NCBI GenBank assembly: GCA_003116995.1
Contig: BDSL01000002.1
Span: 1,572,001-1,636,000 of the forward strand
Direction: 5' to 3'
DNA: 64,000 nt
From: Yamagishiella unicocca
Lineage: Eukaryota > Chlorophyta > Chlorophyceae > Chlamydomonadales > Volvocaceae
The notes beneath the pieces are model-generated. The model saw only the letters and a list, made by a program, of their open reading frames with translations. It had not been told where the DNA came from and did not search any database. Both the position numbers and the translations under genes were made by a program. Positions 16,501-27,840 of this stretch are shown here, one piece after another (position 1 is the stretch's first letter; each line of letters begins with the position of its first letter).

Positions 16501-19500
16501 GAGGCGGACTCGGAGGCTGCGAGGGCCGCAGCGCGTGCGTCAGCTAGCGAGGAAATCAAGCCCAGCTCTCCGGCAGCAACTGGCGCGGCGGCGGGGGCGG
16601 GGACGCCTAGCGCGAGTTGCAGTGGGGCGGCAGACACAGGGGCAGCAGCTGGCGGGGGCGGTCGGGCTGCTGCTGCTGCGGCGGCGGCGGCGGCGCTGGG
16701 CGATGTAGTCGCCCGGGCTAGGGCGCATTGCCCCCGACTGGCCACCAAGAGCGCTGCAGGGATACAGCAGGTAGGGCGCAGCTGCAGGTCATGCAGATTG
16801 TGGTGATGAGTCGGGAATGAACCAGTCTGCCAAGCCTGAACATGTGCGCTACCAACGCACGCTGCTGGCGTTGCCATGAAGCGAAGCGGTCCGCGATCCA
16901 CCCCATTGCTGCATCCTCGTGGATCGACGTGAAGCGCCGATGGTGTATCTATCGGCACGGACAATGACGTCACAGAGCTTCCCCGTCTTGCCCTGGCGAC
17001 CGCTCATCCCGTACGGCCCGGTGCATGGGGTCCCAGGTACCCGGACTCGCACCTCAGGACCCCACGCAGGGGCCGGGGGGTCCCGGGGCGAAACAAAACA
17101 CGTTCGGAAACCGTTGCCACAGCACGACTGCGCCGTCTTCCGCTGCTGACGTGCTACGCACCGCGCGGCCCCCTCCCCTTCCCCGGCCCTCCCCGTGTTG
17201 CTCGACAGGCTCTTCGGGAGCTGCTGGCTGAGGCGGAGGAGCTGCTCGGGGCGGAGGGACACGATGCGGCGGCCCGGACCCCCCGCACCAACCGCCACGC
17301 GCCCGGCTGCTCCTGTCGCATCTGCCAGAACATCGCCAAGCACAACGCGCAGCAGCAGGCCGAAGGAGGCGCAGCGCCAGCGTTGGCGGAGGGGCAGGGC
17401 GCGACGGCCGACGGCGGGGCAGCAGCAGGCGGAGGAGGAGGGGCGGGAGGGCCCGCTGGGTCAGGTGGAGGCGCAGGGGCGGGGACGGCCCCCACAGGTG
17501 GTGGGTCCGCTGGGAAAGCTGCGCCGCGGCCGGCTCCGAATGAGCCCGGGGGGACGGCGGCGGCGGCGGCCGCAGCCAGTGCGCAGGCGACGTCGCCGCC
17601 ACGGCCTGCGCATGGGGGGGGCGGGGGCAGCGATGAGGAGGCTGATGCTGACGACGCTGCGGGCTCGGATCACGGCTCCGAGGGGGACAGCGGGGACGGG
17701 GAGGACAGCGGGGACGAGGAGGGAGGGGACAGCGACGGCGGCAAGGGAGGCGGCGAGCGGCACGGCCGGGGCGGCGGAGCCACGACCAGCGCTGCTGATG
17801 GTGAGTCGGAGCGGCCGGAAGGTGTGCGGCGGGCTGTGGGGTGGGGAGGGCGGTGAGCTGATCGGGGGGTGGCGAGAAGACCCGGTTATATGGCGTAGGA
17901 AAACGGAGGGCAGAAACTAATGGGGGGGTCGAGGAAGACTAATGGGGGGTTCGAGGAAGACTAATCGGCGGGTGGGGTGCGGCAGCCAGGTGGTAAGATG
18001 GGCGGGGCGTGGGGTGGGCTGGCAGTTGCTCGCCAGTCATGTACGGAGATCCGTTCGTACAGGCGTGCATGTCCCTCGCACTGGACGCCTGCCGCAGGCG
18101 CCGAGGCCGCAGGGGCTGCTGGTGGCGGCGGCGGCGGCTCCGGCGCACGAGCGGACGATGTAGGGGGCGCGGCTGAGGGCGACGGCAAGAAGCGGCGGAA
18201 GAAGGGCAGCGTCACCAAGGTTTGTCGGGGTACCGCTGGTCAGCTGCCCGGGCATAATCGGCATCATATGCATCATATGCATCATCCCCTCCACGTGGCC
18301 TGGCTGTCGGATGCCCTGCCCCTGCCACTCGACATGTTGAACACCTCCGAAACCACGTCCTTGGCCCCCCCTTTCATCCTCTTATAACCCCACCCCTCCG
18401 CACCAACCGTCCACCCGCCCTGCCTGCTCACTCACGCCGCAGGTGCTGACCGCAAGTACGGCAACCCGCCTGCGTCAGCGTCTGAGGCTGCTGGAGCAGC
18501 TGGGTCGCGGGCTGGGGGAGCTGTCGTGCCCGCACGGGGAGGAGCACGCAGCAGCGGAGGGCGGGACGGGTGCCGCGGGCGGCCGCGCGGCAGGCGGCGT
18601 TGTGGCCTGGGCGCAGAGCCCCGCGCTGGCGGGCAAGCGCGGCGTGTTGCCCGCGTGGTGGCAGCCGGAGCACGACATGCAGCTGGCACAGGGCGTGTTG
18701 CGGCACGGCTTCGGAGCCTGGGATGCCATCGCCGTGGACCCGGACTACTCCTTTGCGCGGGCGGCGCAGGTGCGGCTGTCTATCTAGCTGTCTGTCTGTC
18801 TAGCTGTTTCTCTGTCTAGCTGTTTGTCTGCCTAGCTGCCTGTCTGTCTAGCTGTCTGCCTGTCTAGCTTTCTGGCTGAGCCCGACGAGCGTGGGACCAT
18901 GTTGTATGGCTGGGCAAGCAGGTGGCCTTGGCAGCAAGTTCGGCGGCGATGGAACCGCAGGTCTGTGGCGCCCACTGCTGGGAGCGGTCTCAAAAGCCCC
19001 CCGCCTTGCCTTGTACCTCGCAGCGCGTAGCGCGGTCAGGGCCCTGGCTCAATCGCGCCCGCCCTCCCCGCCCCTCCGGACCCCGCAGGCGGCTACCGAC
19101 CGACAGGACGCGGCCGCGGCTCTGGGTCCCCCCCCGTCCTGGATGCCCTCGCAGCAGCTGCTGACCAAGCGGGTGACCCAGATCGTCAAAGTGATCCAGC
19201 GGCTGGTCGAGAATCCAAAGTGCGTCGTGCGGCCAAGAGGGCGGGCCGCAGTGCGGGAAGAGGGGAGGTGCGGGAAGAATACCGGTAGCAGTGATGCAGT
19301 TCTGGTGGGGGATGCAGAAGGGCGGCGAAGATGCGGGAAGAAGAGCGGGGCCACCGGGGAAGGAAGTACGACACCACGTGGGAGACGAGCTTGAGCCAAC
19401 GACGCGCATGCGCGGGCTTGCACGGGACATTGCAGCCGCAGGGTCTTCCCTCACCAATCCTTCACCACCCTGCACTGCTCCGCGGCGCCCCGCCCTATTC

Positions 19501-22500
19501 ATGGCTGCCCAGGTCGCTTAAGACGGTCGCTAAGCGCCAGGCGCGGAAAGCCGCAGCACCCGGTGGGGGACTTGCTGCTGCTGGAGCGGCGGCGGATCGA
19601 CCCGCTCCCAGCGGCCTCAGCGCCGAGGCCGCTGCCATCGTTGCCGCGGCGGCGGCGGAGGCAGACGCCATCCTGGCAGCCAAGCGCCGACCCGTCGAAC
19701 ACCCGGTGGTGGAGCGGCCAGTGGAGCCGGTTGGCGGCGAGTACGACGGCGAGGAGGGAGACGAGGGGGAAGAGGAGGAGGAGGAGGAGGCTGACGCTGA
19801 GCCGTCGCCGCCGCCAAAGCCCGACGTCACCAAGTCTCGCGTGCGCGTCATCAAGGCGCTCCCTGCGGAGCAATGCCCGCCGCAACAAGCAGCCGCCGCT
19901 GCTGCTGCTGCCGCGGGGCCTCGGACCCACGTGCACCACGCTGGCGGGGCCCGCCGGGGGCATGCCAGTGTCGGGCATGCCCCCGGCGACGGCGCGTTGC
20001 CGCACGTCGCGGCGGAGGGCAGCGATGCCGCCAGCGGCGTGCCGCGTACCGACCTGAGCCCGGACGCGCTGGCTGAGCTGGCGATGCAGATGGCCCTGCA
20101 GGCCTTGCAGCGGAAGGACGGAGCCGGCGGAGGTGGAGGGGCAAGGGCAGGCGGCAAGGGCAGGCACGCTAAGTCAGCCGCCGGCGCTGGCGCGCCGCCG
20201 GCGGCGCCGCCGCCGGAGCCCTCAACGCACGGGGCCTCGCTGAAGCGCAAGCAGCAGTACGGCGTCGGGGAGGACCTAGGTGGGCCCTATGGGGACCGAG
20301 ATGCCGAGGCTGCCATGGTGTCCGCGGACCTTGAGGACGAGGCCGCCGCCGCCAGCGACGCGGGCGGTACGGCGGCGGCGCCGCCAGCGGGCCGCCAGCC
20401 GCCGTCGCCAAAGCGGCGCCGTGTCGAGGCTGAGGTGCCCAGCCAGCTTCCCGACGGGCCGCTGGACCTGGCAGCCGTGCATCTGCCTGCGGTTGTGGCC
20501 CGGGGGCGGGGCGGCGGCGGCCACACCCTGACGCTCCTGACGCTGGGGCGAGTGGAGTGGCAGCGGCGTGCCTACCATAACACTTCCACCGTGTACCCGA
20601 TCGGTGAGCATGCCTCCGCCGGCCGGCCTCACATGCAGACGTGGTGCTTGCGGTTGGAGCGAAACCATTCCAGTTCCATTCCGGCGCGCTCTCTCCCGCG
20701 GCCCACGTCCCCACATTCTCGCCGCGCAGCTCATGTCCACCACCAGCACCACACCCAGCTGCCCCGCTCCTGCGCCCACCGCCACCACCACCTCCCCTGC
20801 CACTGCCACCACCGCTACAATCACCACCGCTACAATCACCACCACCGTCAACACCACCACCGCTACAATCCTCACCACGGCCAACACCTGCACTCCCCGC
20901 TCCCCTGCTGCCCCCTTGCCACTCCGTCTGCGCCTCCAGGCTACCAAGTATCCCGCGACTACTTCAGCATGACGCGGCCAGATGACGTCACCACGTACGT
21001 TCTGGAGGTGGTGGACGGCGGCGACTTCCCCCTGTTCCGAGCCACTGCGGACGACCTGCCGGGTGTGGAGGTCACCGGCAAGTCGCCGGGCCAGGCGTGG
21101 AGCCAAGGTACGGCACGGCGAGGGGGTCGCCGTGTGGCGGCACTTACGGTTGAAATTAGCAGATGGAAACTGCAATGAAGCCCCGCCTCAAACGACCCAT
21201 CTCAGCCCTCACAGCCGAGTCCTGCTCTCCGGCCCTTGTCCCTGTCCACGCCGCAACACTTCTCTTAGCCTCCACGTCCTGTCCTGGGTCCCTGGCGCTC
21301 CTTCCTTGCCTCCTCCTTTCGGTCCCCATCGGTGATCCGTCGTCATCGTGGCCCTCACGCTTGGCCCTCCTTCCCACGCCTCCGCTCGCCACCCACCGCG
21401 GCCCCTGCCCTGCCCGCCCCGCCTCATCCCTCCCCTCATCCCCCTGTCTACAGTGGTCGAGCGAGTGCGCCAGGTCCGCGGCCTGGCCAAGCTCTCCTCC
21501 AAGAGCGGCATGGAGATGTTCGGTTTGTCGCACCCGCGAGTGCAGGCGCTCATACTTCAGATGCCGGACATCGGGCGGCTGCAGCGCCTGCACCGCCCAC
21601 TCATGGCCACACGCGCCGGCCTCATCCACTCGCCCGAGGAGCTCTCAGCGGCCATGGCAGCCCTGCAGGCGGAGCGAGAGCACGCGCCAACGCAGGATAA
21701 CCTGCATGACCAGGACGAGGAGGGGCAAGGGGAGCCGATGCAGGCGCAGACACTGCACATGCAGCAGGCCGCCATGGCATCCGCTCAGGAAGGGCGGTGT
21801 GTGAAGCATGAGGCGGAGGAGCCAGCCAACTGGGCTGCTGGCCACGGGGCAGCTGCGGGGCCCGGCGGAGGAGGAGGAGCAAGCGCGAAGCGGCGTGCGC
21901 GCGATCAGGAGCGTCAGCGGCTGAAGGAGGAGGCGGCGGCGATAGCGGCGGCCGTGATGGGTGCGCCCCCCGGGGCCACGGGGTCTGTGGGCCGTGTACC
22001 TGGTGACGCGTCTTTCGGGCCGACGGCGGAGTTGGACAGCGAGCCTAACGGGCCTGCCGCGGCACACTATGGAGCGGCGCGCGATGCCGAGGCCGCCGCT
22101 GCGGGTTACGGTCTGTCCGTCCGGGAGGCTTCCCAGACGCCGCCGCGGGCATTGCAGGCTGCTGCTGCTGAGGCAGCGATGCAGCAGGAGCACCATCGCG
22201 CACTGCTGCAGCAGCAAGCCTTCCAGCAGCAGCAGCAGCAATATCAGGCGATACAGCAGGAACAGCAGCAGCAAGCACTGCAGCAGCAAGCACTGCAGCA
22301 GCAAGCACTGCAGCAGCAGCAGCAGCAGCAAGCACTGCAGCAGCAGCAAGCACTGCAGCAGCAGCAGCAGCAAGCGTTGCTACAGCAGCAGGCCCTGCAG
22401 CAGGAGCAGCAGCAGCAAGCGTGGCAGCAGCAGCAGCAGGCCTTGCAGCACGAGCAGCAGCAAGCGTTGCAGCAGCAGCAGCGGACCCTACAGCAGGAGC

Positions 22501-24704
22501 AGCAGCAGCAAGCGTTGCAGCAGCAGCAGGCCCTGCAGCAGGAGCAGCAGCAGCAAGAGTTGCTACAGCAGCAGGCCCTACAGCAGGAGCAGCAGCAGCA
22601 GGCCTTACAGCAACAGGCGCTGCAGCAGCGGCAGCAAGCACTGCAGCAGCAGCATTATCAGGCGATACAGCAGCAACAAGCACTGCAACAGCAGCAAAGA
22701 CAACAGGCGCTGCAACAACTACAAGAACAACAGCAGCAGCAAGCGTTGCAGCAGCAACAGGCGCTGCGGCAACAACAGCAGCAGCAAGCCTTGCAGCAGC
22801 AGCAGCAGCAGGCCCTGCAGCACGAGCAGGAGCAGCAGCAAGCATTGCAGCAGCAGCAGGCCCTGCAGCACGAGCAGGAGCAACAGCACGCATTGCAGCA
22901 GCAACAACAAGCGCTGCTGCAGCAACAACAGCAACAGGCGCTGCAGCAGCGAGCACTGCAACAGCAGGCGATGCAGCAACAGCAACAGGCGATGCAGCAG
23001 CAACAACAACACGAGCAGCAAAAACAGGCTTTACAGCAACAGGCGATGCAGCAACATGTAATGCGGCAGCAGGCGATGCAGCAGCAGCACGCTCCGCCTA
23101 ACTCCGCCTTGGCCTCCACGATGATAATGCTCCGACAGCAGCACCCTACCCTAGCGGCTCAAATACAGATACTGCAGCAGGCAGGCATGCTGACTCCGAC
23201 CGTTCTGCAGCAGCTTAGTCAGCAGCTCAATCTAAACCTCGTAGGCCCGGTCAGCAGTGGCAGCACAGGTCCCGGTGCCCTGGAAGCGCAGGAGGGGGTC
23301 GAAATTGCGCCCAGCACTAGCGGTCGCAGTAGCCAGCAAGGCGGCGCTTCAGCAGCTGCCGGTAGCCTGCGGGGTAGTGCCTTATACAGTGACACGGCTT
23401 CTATGCAAGGTGAGAACATGCACTACCAGCAGCTGCAGCCGGGCTCTTACCTACAACCCTCCAGCATGTCGCCGCTGGCACGACAGCAGCAGCACCTCCT
23501 CGCTCGACAACAGCAGCAGGCGCGTTATGCTCAGCAACAGGAACAAGAGGCCCTCCAGTCCGAGCAGCAAGCGCTGTATATGCAAGAACAGCAGCAACAG
23601 GCGTTACTGAAACAGCAACGACAACAAGCAGCACAGCTGAAGCAGCAGCAGCAGCAGGCGCTGGCTGCACAGCAACAACAGCAGCAAGCGCTGGCCGCAC
23701 AGCAGCAGCAAGCCCAAGCCCTTGCTGCACAGCAGCAGCAGCAGCAAGCGCTGGCCGCGCAGCAACAACAGCAGCAGGCGGCACAGCAGCAACAGCAGCA
23801 AGCGCTGGCGATACAACAGCAGCAAGCGCTGGCGGCACAGCAGCAACAGCAGCAGGCGGCACAGCAGCAGGCACTGGCGGCACAGCAGCAACAGCAGCAG
23901 GCGCTGGCGGCACAGCAGCAACAACAGCAGCAAGTGTTACTCGCTCAGCGACAACAGCAGCAGGCACTTCTCGCGCAACAGCAGCAGCAGACACAGCTTG
24001 CGCAGCAGCACCACCGGCGGCTACAACAGCAGCTGCTCCAGCAAAGCCCCCCGCTCCAACTAACGTCGCAGTCATCTCTTCTCGCCTACCAGCAACAGCA
24101 AGCGGCCTTGTTGGCTGAGCGAGAGAACGCGGATTACGCTGCTAGCACCGCCGATTACCTATCGCAGCAGCAGAGCCAGATGCGACTTTTGCAACAACAG
24201 CTCCTGGGAGGGCCGTCTCATCAGCAACAAGCGCAGCTGCACCAGCAATATCAGCAGGGCCAGAGCCAGCAGCTGTGGCAACAGGCGGGTGTGATGGACT
24301 CCCAGCAGCTCGTGCAGCAGCGTCGTCACCCGGCCGTCGGGCCGGGGACAATGGGGGCTTCGAGTGGTTACAGCCCCGGTGATGGTGGCGGGCAGCAGGT
24401 TTCGGAGTTGGGAGCCCAGGCGGTGGCAGCTTCCAGGATCCAAGCTATGTTCCAAGGCAGGCAGCATCAGTATGGTGCTGACGCGGCGGGGGGGATGGGG
24501 GCAAGCGTGGCAGGCAGCTTGGACCTTACACCCGACATAGCGGGCTTTCTGGCGGCTCGGCAAAGCCAGCCGATCCAGTCCGCCATGCGGGTGACGCCTC
24601 AGGCACAGCAAGCTCAAGCGATTGCAGGGCTGGGTACGGGACTCGAGTTGCTGCCTGGTTCCGGCCGGCAGCCGAGCAGCCAGCTGCCTGACTGGCTGGA
24701 TTAG
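13503..24704 (+). CDS. CHD-like SANT/SLIDE + FYRN/FYRC chromatin protein with Gln-rich tail
   Basis: Thirteen phase-consistent exons: 13503-13667, 13983-14057, 14363-14560, 14966-15055, 15527-15703, 15967-16770, 17209-17800, 18098-18219, 18443-18769, 19089-19219, 19513-20603, 20940-21107, 21454-24704; ~2396 residues. A basic KRAR lies near the N-terminus. Residues ~58-80 (RQAFIMFGVGRW) are SANT-like. Residues 147-176 and ~197-226 (TWWGLECDMALLRGMYRAGY) and W387 (WAKKDRQEV) follow the order of the post-helicase SANT/SLIDE region of CHD6-9/Kismet. A second WW...GVLRHGF module is at ~813-843. HAPGCSCRIC (~533-542) could bind zinc. KKRRKK is a likely NLS. FYRN is at ~1247-1297 (YHNTSTVYPIG, DYFSM) and FYRC at ~1322-1350 (SGMEMFGLSHP). 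The last ~830 residues are Gln-rich. No ATPase domain is present, so a scaffold or co-regulator role is inferred. Confidence 0.88.
14261..14358. repeat. 14-bp GC-rich tandem repeat before an exon
   Basis: Seven copies of GCCGCCGCTGCCCC run directly up to the acceptor AG at 14361-14362 of the exon that starts at 14363. The pyrimidine-poor repeat thus takes the place of a normal polypyrimidine tract. The 14-bp period is not a multiple of three, consistent with intronic location. Confidence 0.9.
18774..18868. repeat. TGTCTAGC-type 8-bp tandem repeat in intron
   Basis: Degenerate 8-bp units (CTGTCTAG, CTGTTTGT, CTGCCTAG) start a few bases after the donor at 18770 of the FYR/SANT gene. The array is intronic, between the exon carrying the second WW/GVLRHGF module and the exon at 19089. 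Confidence 0.8.
20797..20875. repeat. CACCACCGCTACAAT-type tandem repeat in FYRN intron
   Basis: Imperfect CAC-rich units, including three CACCGCTACAATC copies, occupy the intron (20604-20939) that splits the FYRN domain. Without splicing, the open frame continues through the array as an artefactual His-rich stretch, which the FYRN alignment excludes. Confidence 0.75.
22180..23090 (+). repeat. CAG/CAA-rich coding repeat (polyglutamine region 1)
   Basis: Roughly 300 codons (residues ~1556-1859 of the FYR/SANT protein) are dominated by Gln, punctuated by Ala-Leu or Glu every few residues in the pattern ALQQQ(Q)n. CAG predominates, with interspersed CAA codons. The frame stays open throughout and the pattern is heptad- to decad-like rather than pure polyQ. 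A second Gln-rich block (~23480-24260) uses the pattern LAAQQQQQQ. Confidence 0.95.
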
Positions 24705-25692
24705 CTTAGTTTGGGTGGATTGCATGCTCGGTAGCCGTGGTCTATTCGGCCCGTGCTGCTTGGTTGAGGCTTTTGAGGCCCCGAATCTGTCTCCTATGGA
24801 TACTTCCTTTCGGATCATGCGCCCGTGATAGGTTGTATATATGTGCATGGACTTTCCTCAATCACCTCAGCTGTCGTCAGGCTGTCCGGTGTTCCCATTC
24901 TGTCTGTCCTGCGGGTTACTGACTCGAAATTATTGCTTGAGCTGAAGTGTCCATCGACGATTGCTTTGGGGGAAATGGATCTTCTGTTCTACGTGATATG
25001 GTTGTGCACGGTTTGTGTACCAAGATTCCACTTGAGTCTATCAGATTCCACTTGAGTCTATCAGCAGTTAACTTTTGTAGGCTTTTGTTACACGAAGTAA
25101 CGTCGTGATGGAGTTCCGTCCTTAATAGCTGGCATGCTCCATCACAAATTGATTCACACCCTGATTCACGAGCAGACCAAGACACGCTGCGCACCGCAAA
25201 AGGACGGCCCCACATCCCTGGCCGAAAGAGGCCTACCACTCTCGAAACAAAAACTTTTGACCAGACCCCCGAATCAGACACCAGATTGGGTAAACACCTG
25301 CAGTACGGCGCTGCACGCTGGGTAGCAAAATTGCGACGCATGCGCAGTATTCTTGTCCACAGGTGCGCAACTGGTCCATTCCGTCGTCGGGCATGTGCAG
25401 GGTGGTCCAGGCGGCCTGGCCTCGCACGTAAGGCACGAGCGCTCGCTACGTCGTGGACCTTACGCGCTCCTGCATCGCCGCAGGGATTGCCATGCTCCCC
25501 AGCACACCACCAACAGTCCCGGACAGCACATGACAGTACTGCGCGCCGATGTACCACCTGTGCCGTGTTAGTCGCGGCGCGCCCAGCTCCACAACCCTCA
25601 TAGGTCCGCTGGGCGCTACAGGAGCGACGCCACTCCGTCTACCAGCTGGCGAGCAGATCAGTGCGCCGCACTTTGGACGTGTTGGGACCCGT
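24705..25692. other. Convergent 3' region between FYR/SANT and PRPL27 genes
   Basis: Both flanking genes end here. A perfect ~19-bp direct duplication containing TTCCACTTGAGTCTATCAG lies at 25020-25062. A minus-strand TGTAA (TTACA on plus) near 25087 may serve PRPL27. A 213-codon minus-strand frame at 24916-25557 has no recognisable motif and is read here as 3' UTR shadow. Confidence 0.5.
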
Positions 25693-26550
25693 TTAGGGGG
25701 TCACGGGGGCAGCCACCTGAGCCACAGCCAGGGTAGCCCTCCGGGAGGTGTAAGTCGCCCGCCGCCGCTCCTGGCGCGACTGCTGGCCCTCTGCGGGCTT
25801 CTTGGTGTGGGACGCAGTCGAGGCCGCAACAGCCTTCGGGTGGTCCGCCGGGTAGACGTGGATCTGCGAGACCCAAACACAGCGCATCTTGCTGAAGGAA
25901 TTTTCAACGTGGTCTGAGATTCGGAATACAGACCCCCTTGCTGCTGTCGTTGAGCGCCGGGGTATCCCAGTTCGCACGTCCCCATGCTTACCTCTGGCTT
26001 CACGCGCTTCTTGTCGAAGACGACAACGCCCTCCACAGTGCTAAATACGGTGAAATCCCTGCCGAGCTCGCAGTTGTCGCCCGGGTACCACTGCGGGCCC
26101 GAGATGGAGGGACGACTCAGCGCCTTAAGTGGAGACATTAGGATAAAAGCACCAGCCATCGCTGGATTTACGCACGCATTCCCACCGGACACCGGCAATT
26201 GGTACGCAGCAGCCTGAAGCCAGCTGCCAACACTTAAGCGACGGTGACCTCAAGCCACAAGTGGACTGGCTGGCCCAACCCGATGCCCTTTGCTAAACGG
26301 CAGGTTTTCCGCATGGGAATTGCTATCGGCTTACCGTTGAACCGCACTGGCGCACGATAATGCCGCCGGCCTTAACTGGCTGGCCGCCGTAGACCTTAAC
26401 ACCACGGCGCTTCGGGTTCGAGTCACGACCGTTCTTTGTTGAACCGGAACCCTTCTTGTGCGCATTCTGGATGACCAGAGCACGCTTGGGCGCAGCGGCA
26501 ACGCGGACACGCGAAGCCAGGGCCTGACCGGCGAAGCTGTGGGCCAGCAT
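25693..26550 (-). CDS. PRPL27: Plastid 50S ribosomal protein L27, 3 exons
   Basis: Exons on the minus strand: 26550-26335, 26090-25992 and 25863-25693, giving 161 residues. L27 sits at the base of the central protuberance of the large subunit near the peptidyl-transferase centre. Residues 1-~30 are an Ala/Arg-rich chloroplast transit peptide. The mature start [15 protein letters not shown] is diagnostic for the bacterial/plastid family, followed by [38 protein letters not shown] and KKRVKPE. A ~50-residue basic C-terminal extension follows [11 protein letters not shown], longer than bacterial L27 and typical of plastid forms. The usual RQRGT reads RQCGST here, immediately before the intron. 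The start is the ATG at 26550; an upstream TTG-initiated frame extension was discarded. Confidence 0.95.
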
Positions 26551-27624
26551 TGTTGCAATCCTAAGAAACGGATTAGAATAGTGGGATCCAAGCAAGCTAG
26601 CTCCTAAGAAATGCCGAACGATGTGAAAGGAGCCTATGGCACCTATGACACCGGCCGTACGACTGAGCGGGCGGCGGATACACCTTTGCCTTATTGTCTA
26701 GTCGAGAAGAAAAGGTTACAAAGCAATAAGAGGTTTGTGTACTTTGTATTTTGGACGACGCTTGCATGCTAACCCTGCAAGGCGACCCTCGGGCTCAGCT
26801 TGCGTCTAATCTGTGGCTTGTGCCAGAGTATTGGCACTTTATTTAGTTCGGCTCAATTAGGATCCAATTTGCGCGTGCCCCATAGACCGAGCACCGGCGC
26901 CTAGACGAAATGCCCGGCCAGCATGACCATAACGTTGTCCGGCCAACTCGTTCCGGGTTGATGCAACATATGTGCCTTAAATCCGACAGATCAACCTGAA
27001 AGCCATTGGGGACGGCTTTCGGGACGGGTTTTGGCGGACCCAAGCCCCAGCCAAACGTTAGTGCTGCTGTGGGTTTCAGTGTGAAAAAGTAATACTGCGT
27101 GTGTGAAGTGATGGCCTCTGCTGCATGGTGACCAAAGGGACATGGAAATGAGTTGATTTATAAGAGATTGCCTGCTGACAGGAACAAGGATGACCTTTGA
27201 CGACCGGGGTCCACCCTTGTTATCTCCATCCTCGGCGAAGCTGGCGTGCATACCTGTGTCCGCGCGTCAAATTGGAAATACCAACAACACTCCGTAACTA
27301 GGGTTTTTCACCCAGCACCCAGCGTCTCGGCTGCGGCGCCCTCGTCCCAGCAACGCTAACCCCGACCAGTCGTACTGGACAGCAAGGTCGTCAAGGATTA
27401 GGGCCGCGAAGGCGGATACGGTAGGTCTGGTTGAAGAGGGTACAGTGATGACAATTATCGGATCGGAGGCCTGCAGGCGAGAAGAGCAGTGAGAAGACGC
27501 TGATGGTAGTGGTACTTGTTACACCCTCGTTATTGGGTTAAAGTCGCCGAACGGCGCGTGCCCTCAGCCCATCACGAGCCAGCCAGAAGGGCCATGACAC
27601 ATTAAATGTTAATTGCAAGCACGC

Positions 27625-27681
27625 ACAAGGGCTTCACTTCTCGACAAGGGCTTCCCTTCTCGACAAGGGCTTCCCTTCTCG
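27625..27681. repeat. 19-bp tandem repeat, three copies
   Basis: Three units of ACAAGGGCTTCCCTTCTCG start at 27625, 27644 and 27663. The first differs by one base. They lie about 95 bp before the dispersed repeat end. Confidence 0.95.
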
Positions 27682-27775
27682 ATACGAAGGGAAAACGGAA
27701 GTAATCGCCACCTAACCCACATCGAATCACGGGGCCGAACCCTAAGCGGCGCATTATGGCGCCCACAACATGGGT

Positions 27776-27840
27776 CAGTGTCAGGCGATGTGCCCGATGG
27801 TTCTACCTTTTGGTCTGGAACCCACTGTAACAGGGGTAGG
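27776..27840 (+). repeat. Second copy of the dispersed terminal-repeat-like sequence
   Basis: CAGTGTCAGGCGATGTGCCC and the following TGGTTCTACC, TTGGTCTGGAACCCAC match positions 36-102 almost base for base, then diverge after the CCCACTGTAAC end. An inverted, shorter relative (CCAGTGGGTTCCAGGCCAAA) is at about 31188-31230. Confidence 0.6.

Noticed and set aside
22045..24075. Long Ala-rich, Leu-rich and Cys-rich frames antisense or shifted to the Gln-rich exon
   Set aside because: They are frame shadows of the CAG/CAA repeat; the plus frame continues from FYRC to a clean stop.
24916..25557. 213-codon minus-strand frame
   Set aside because: No domain, lies just downstream of PRPL27 on the same strand, and is better explained as 3' UTR.
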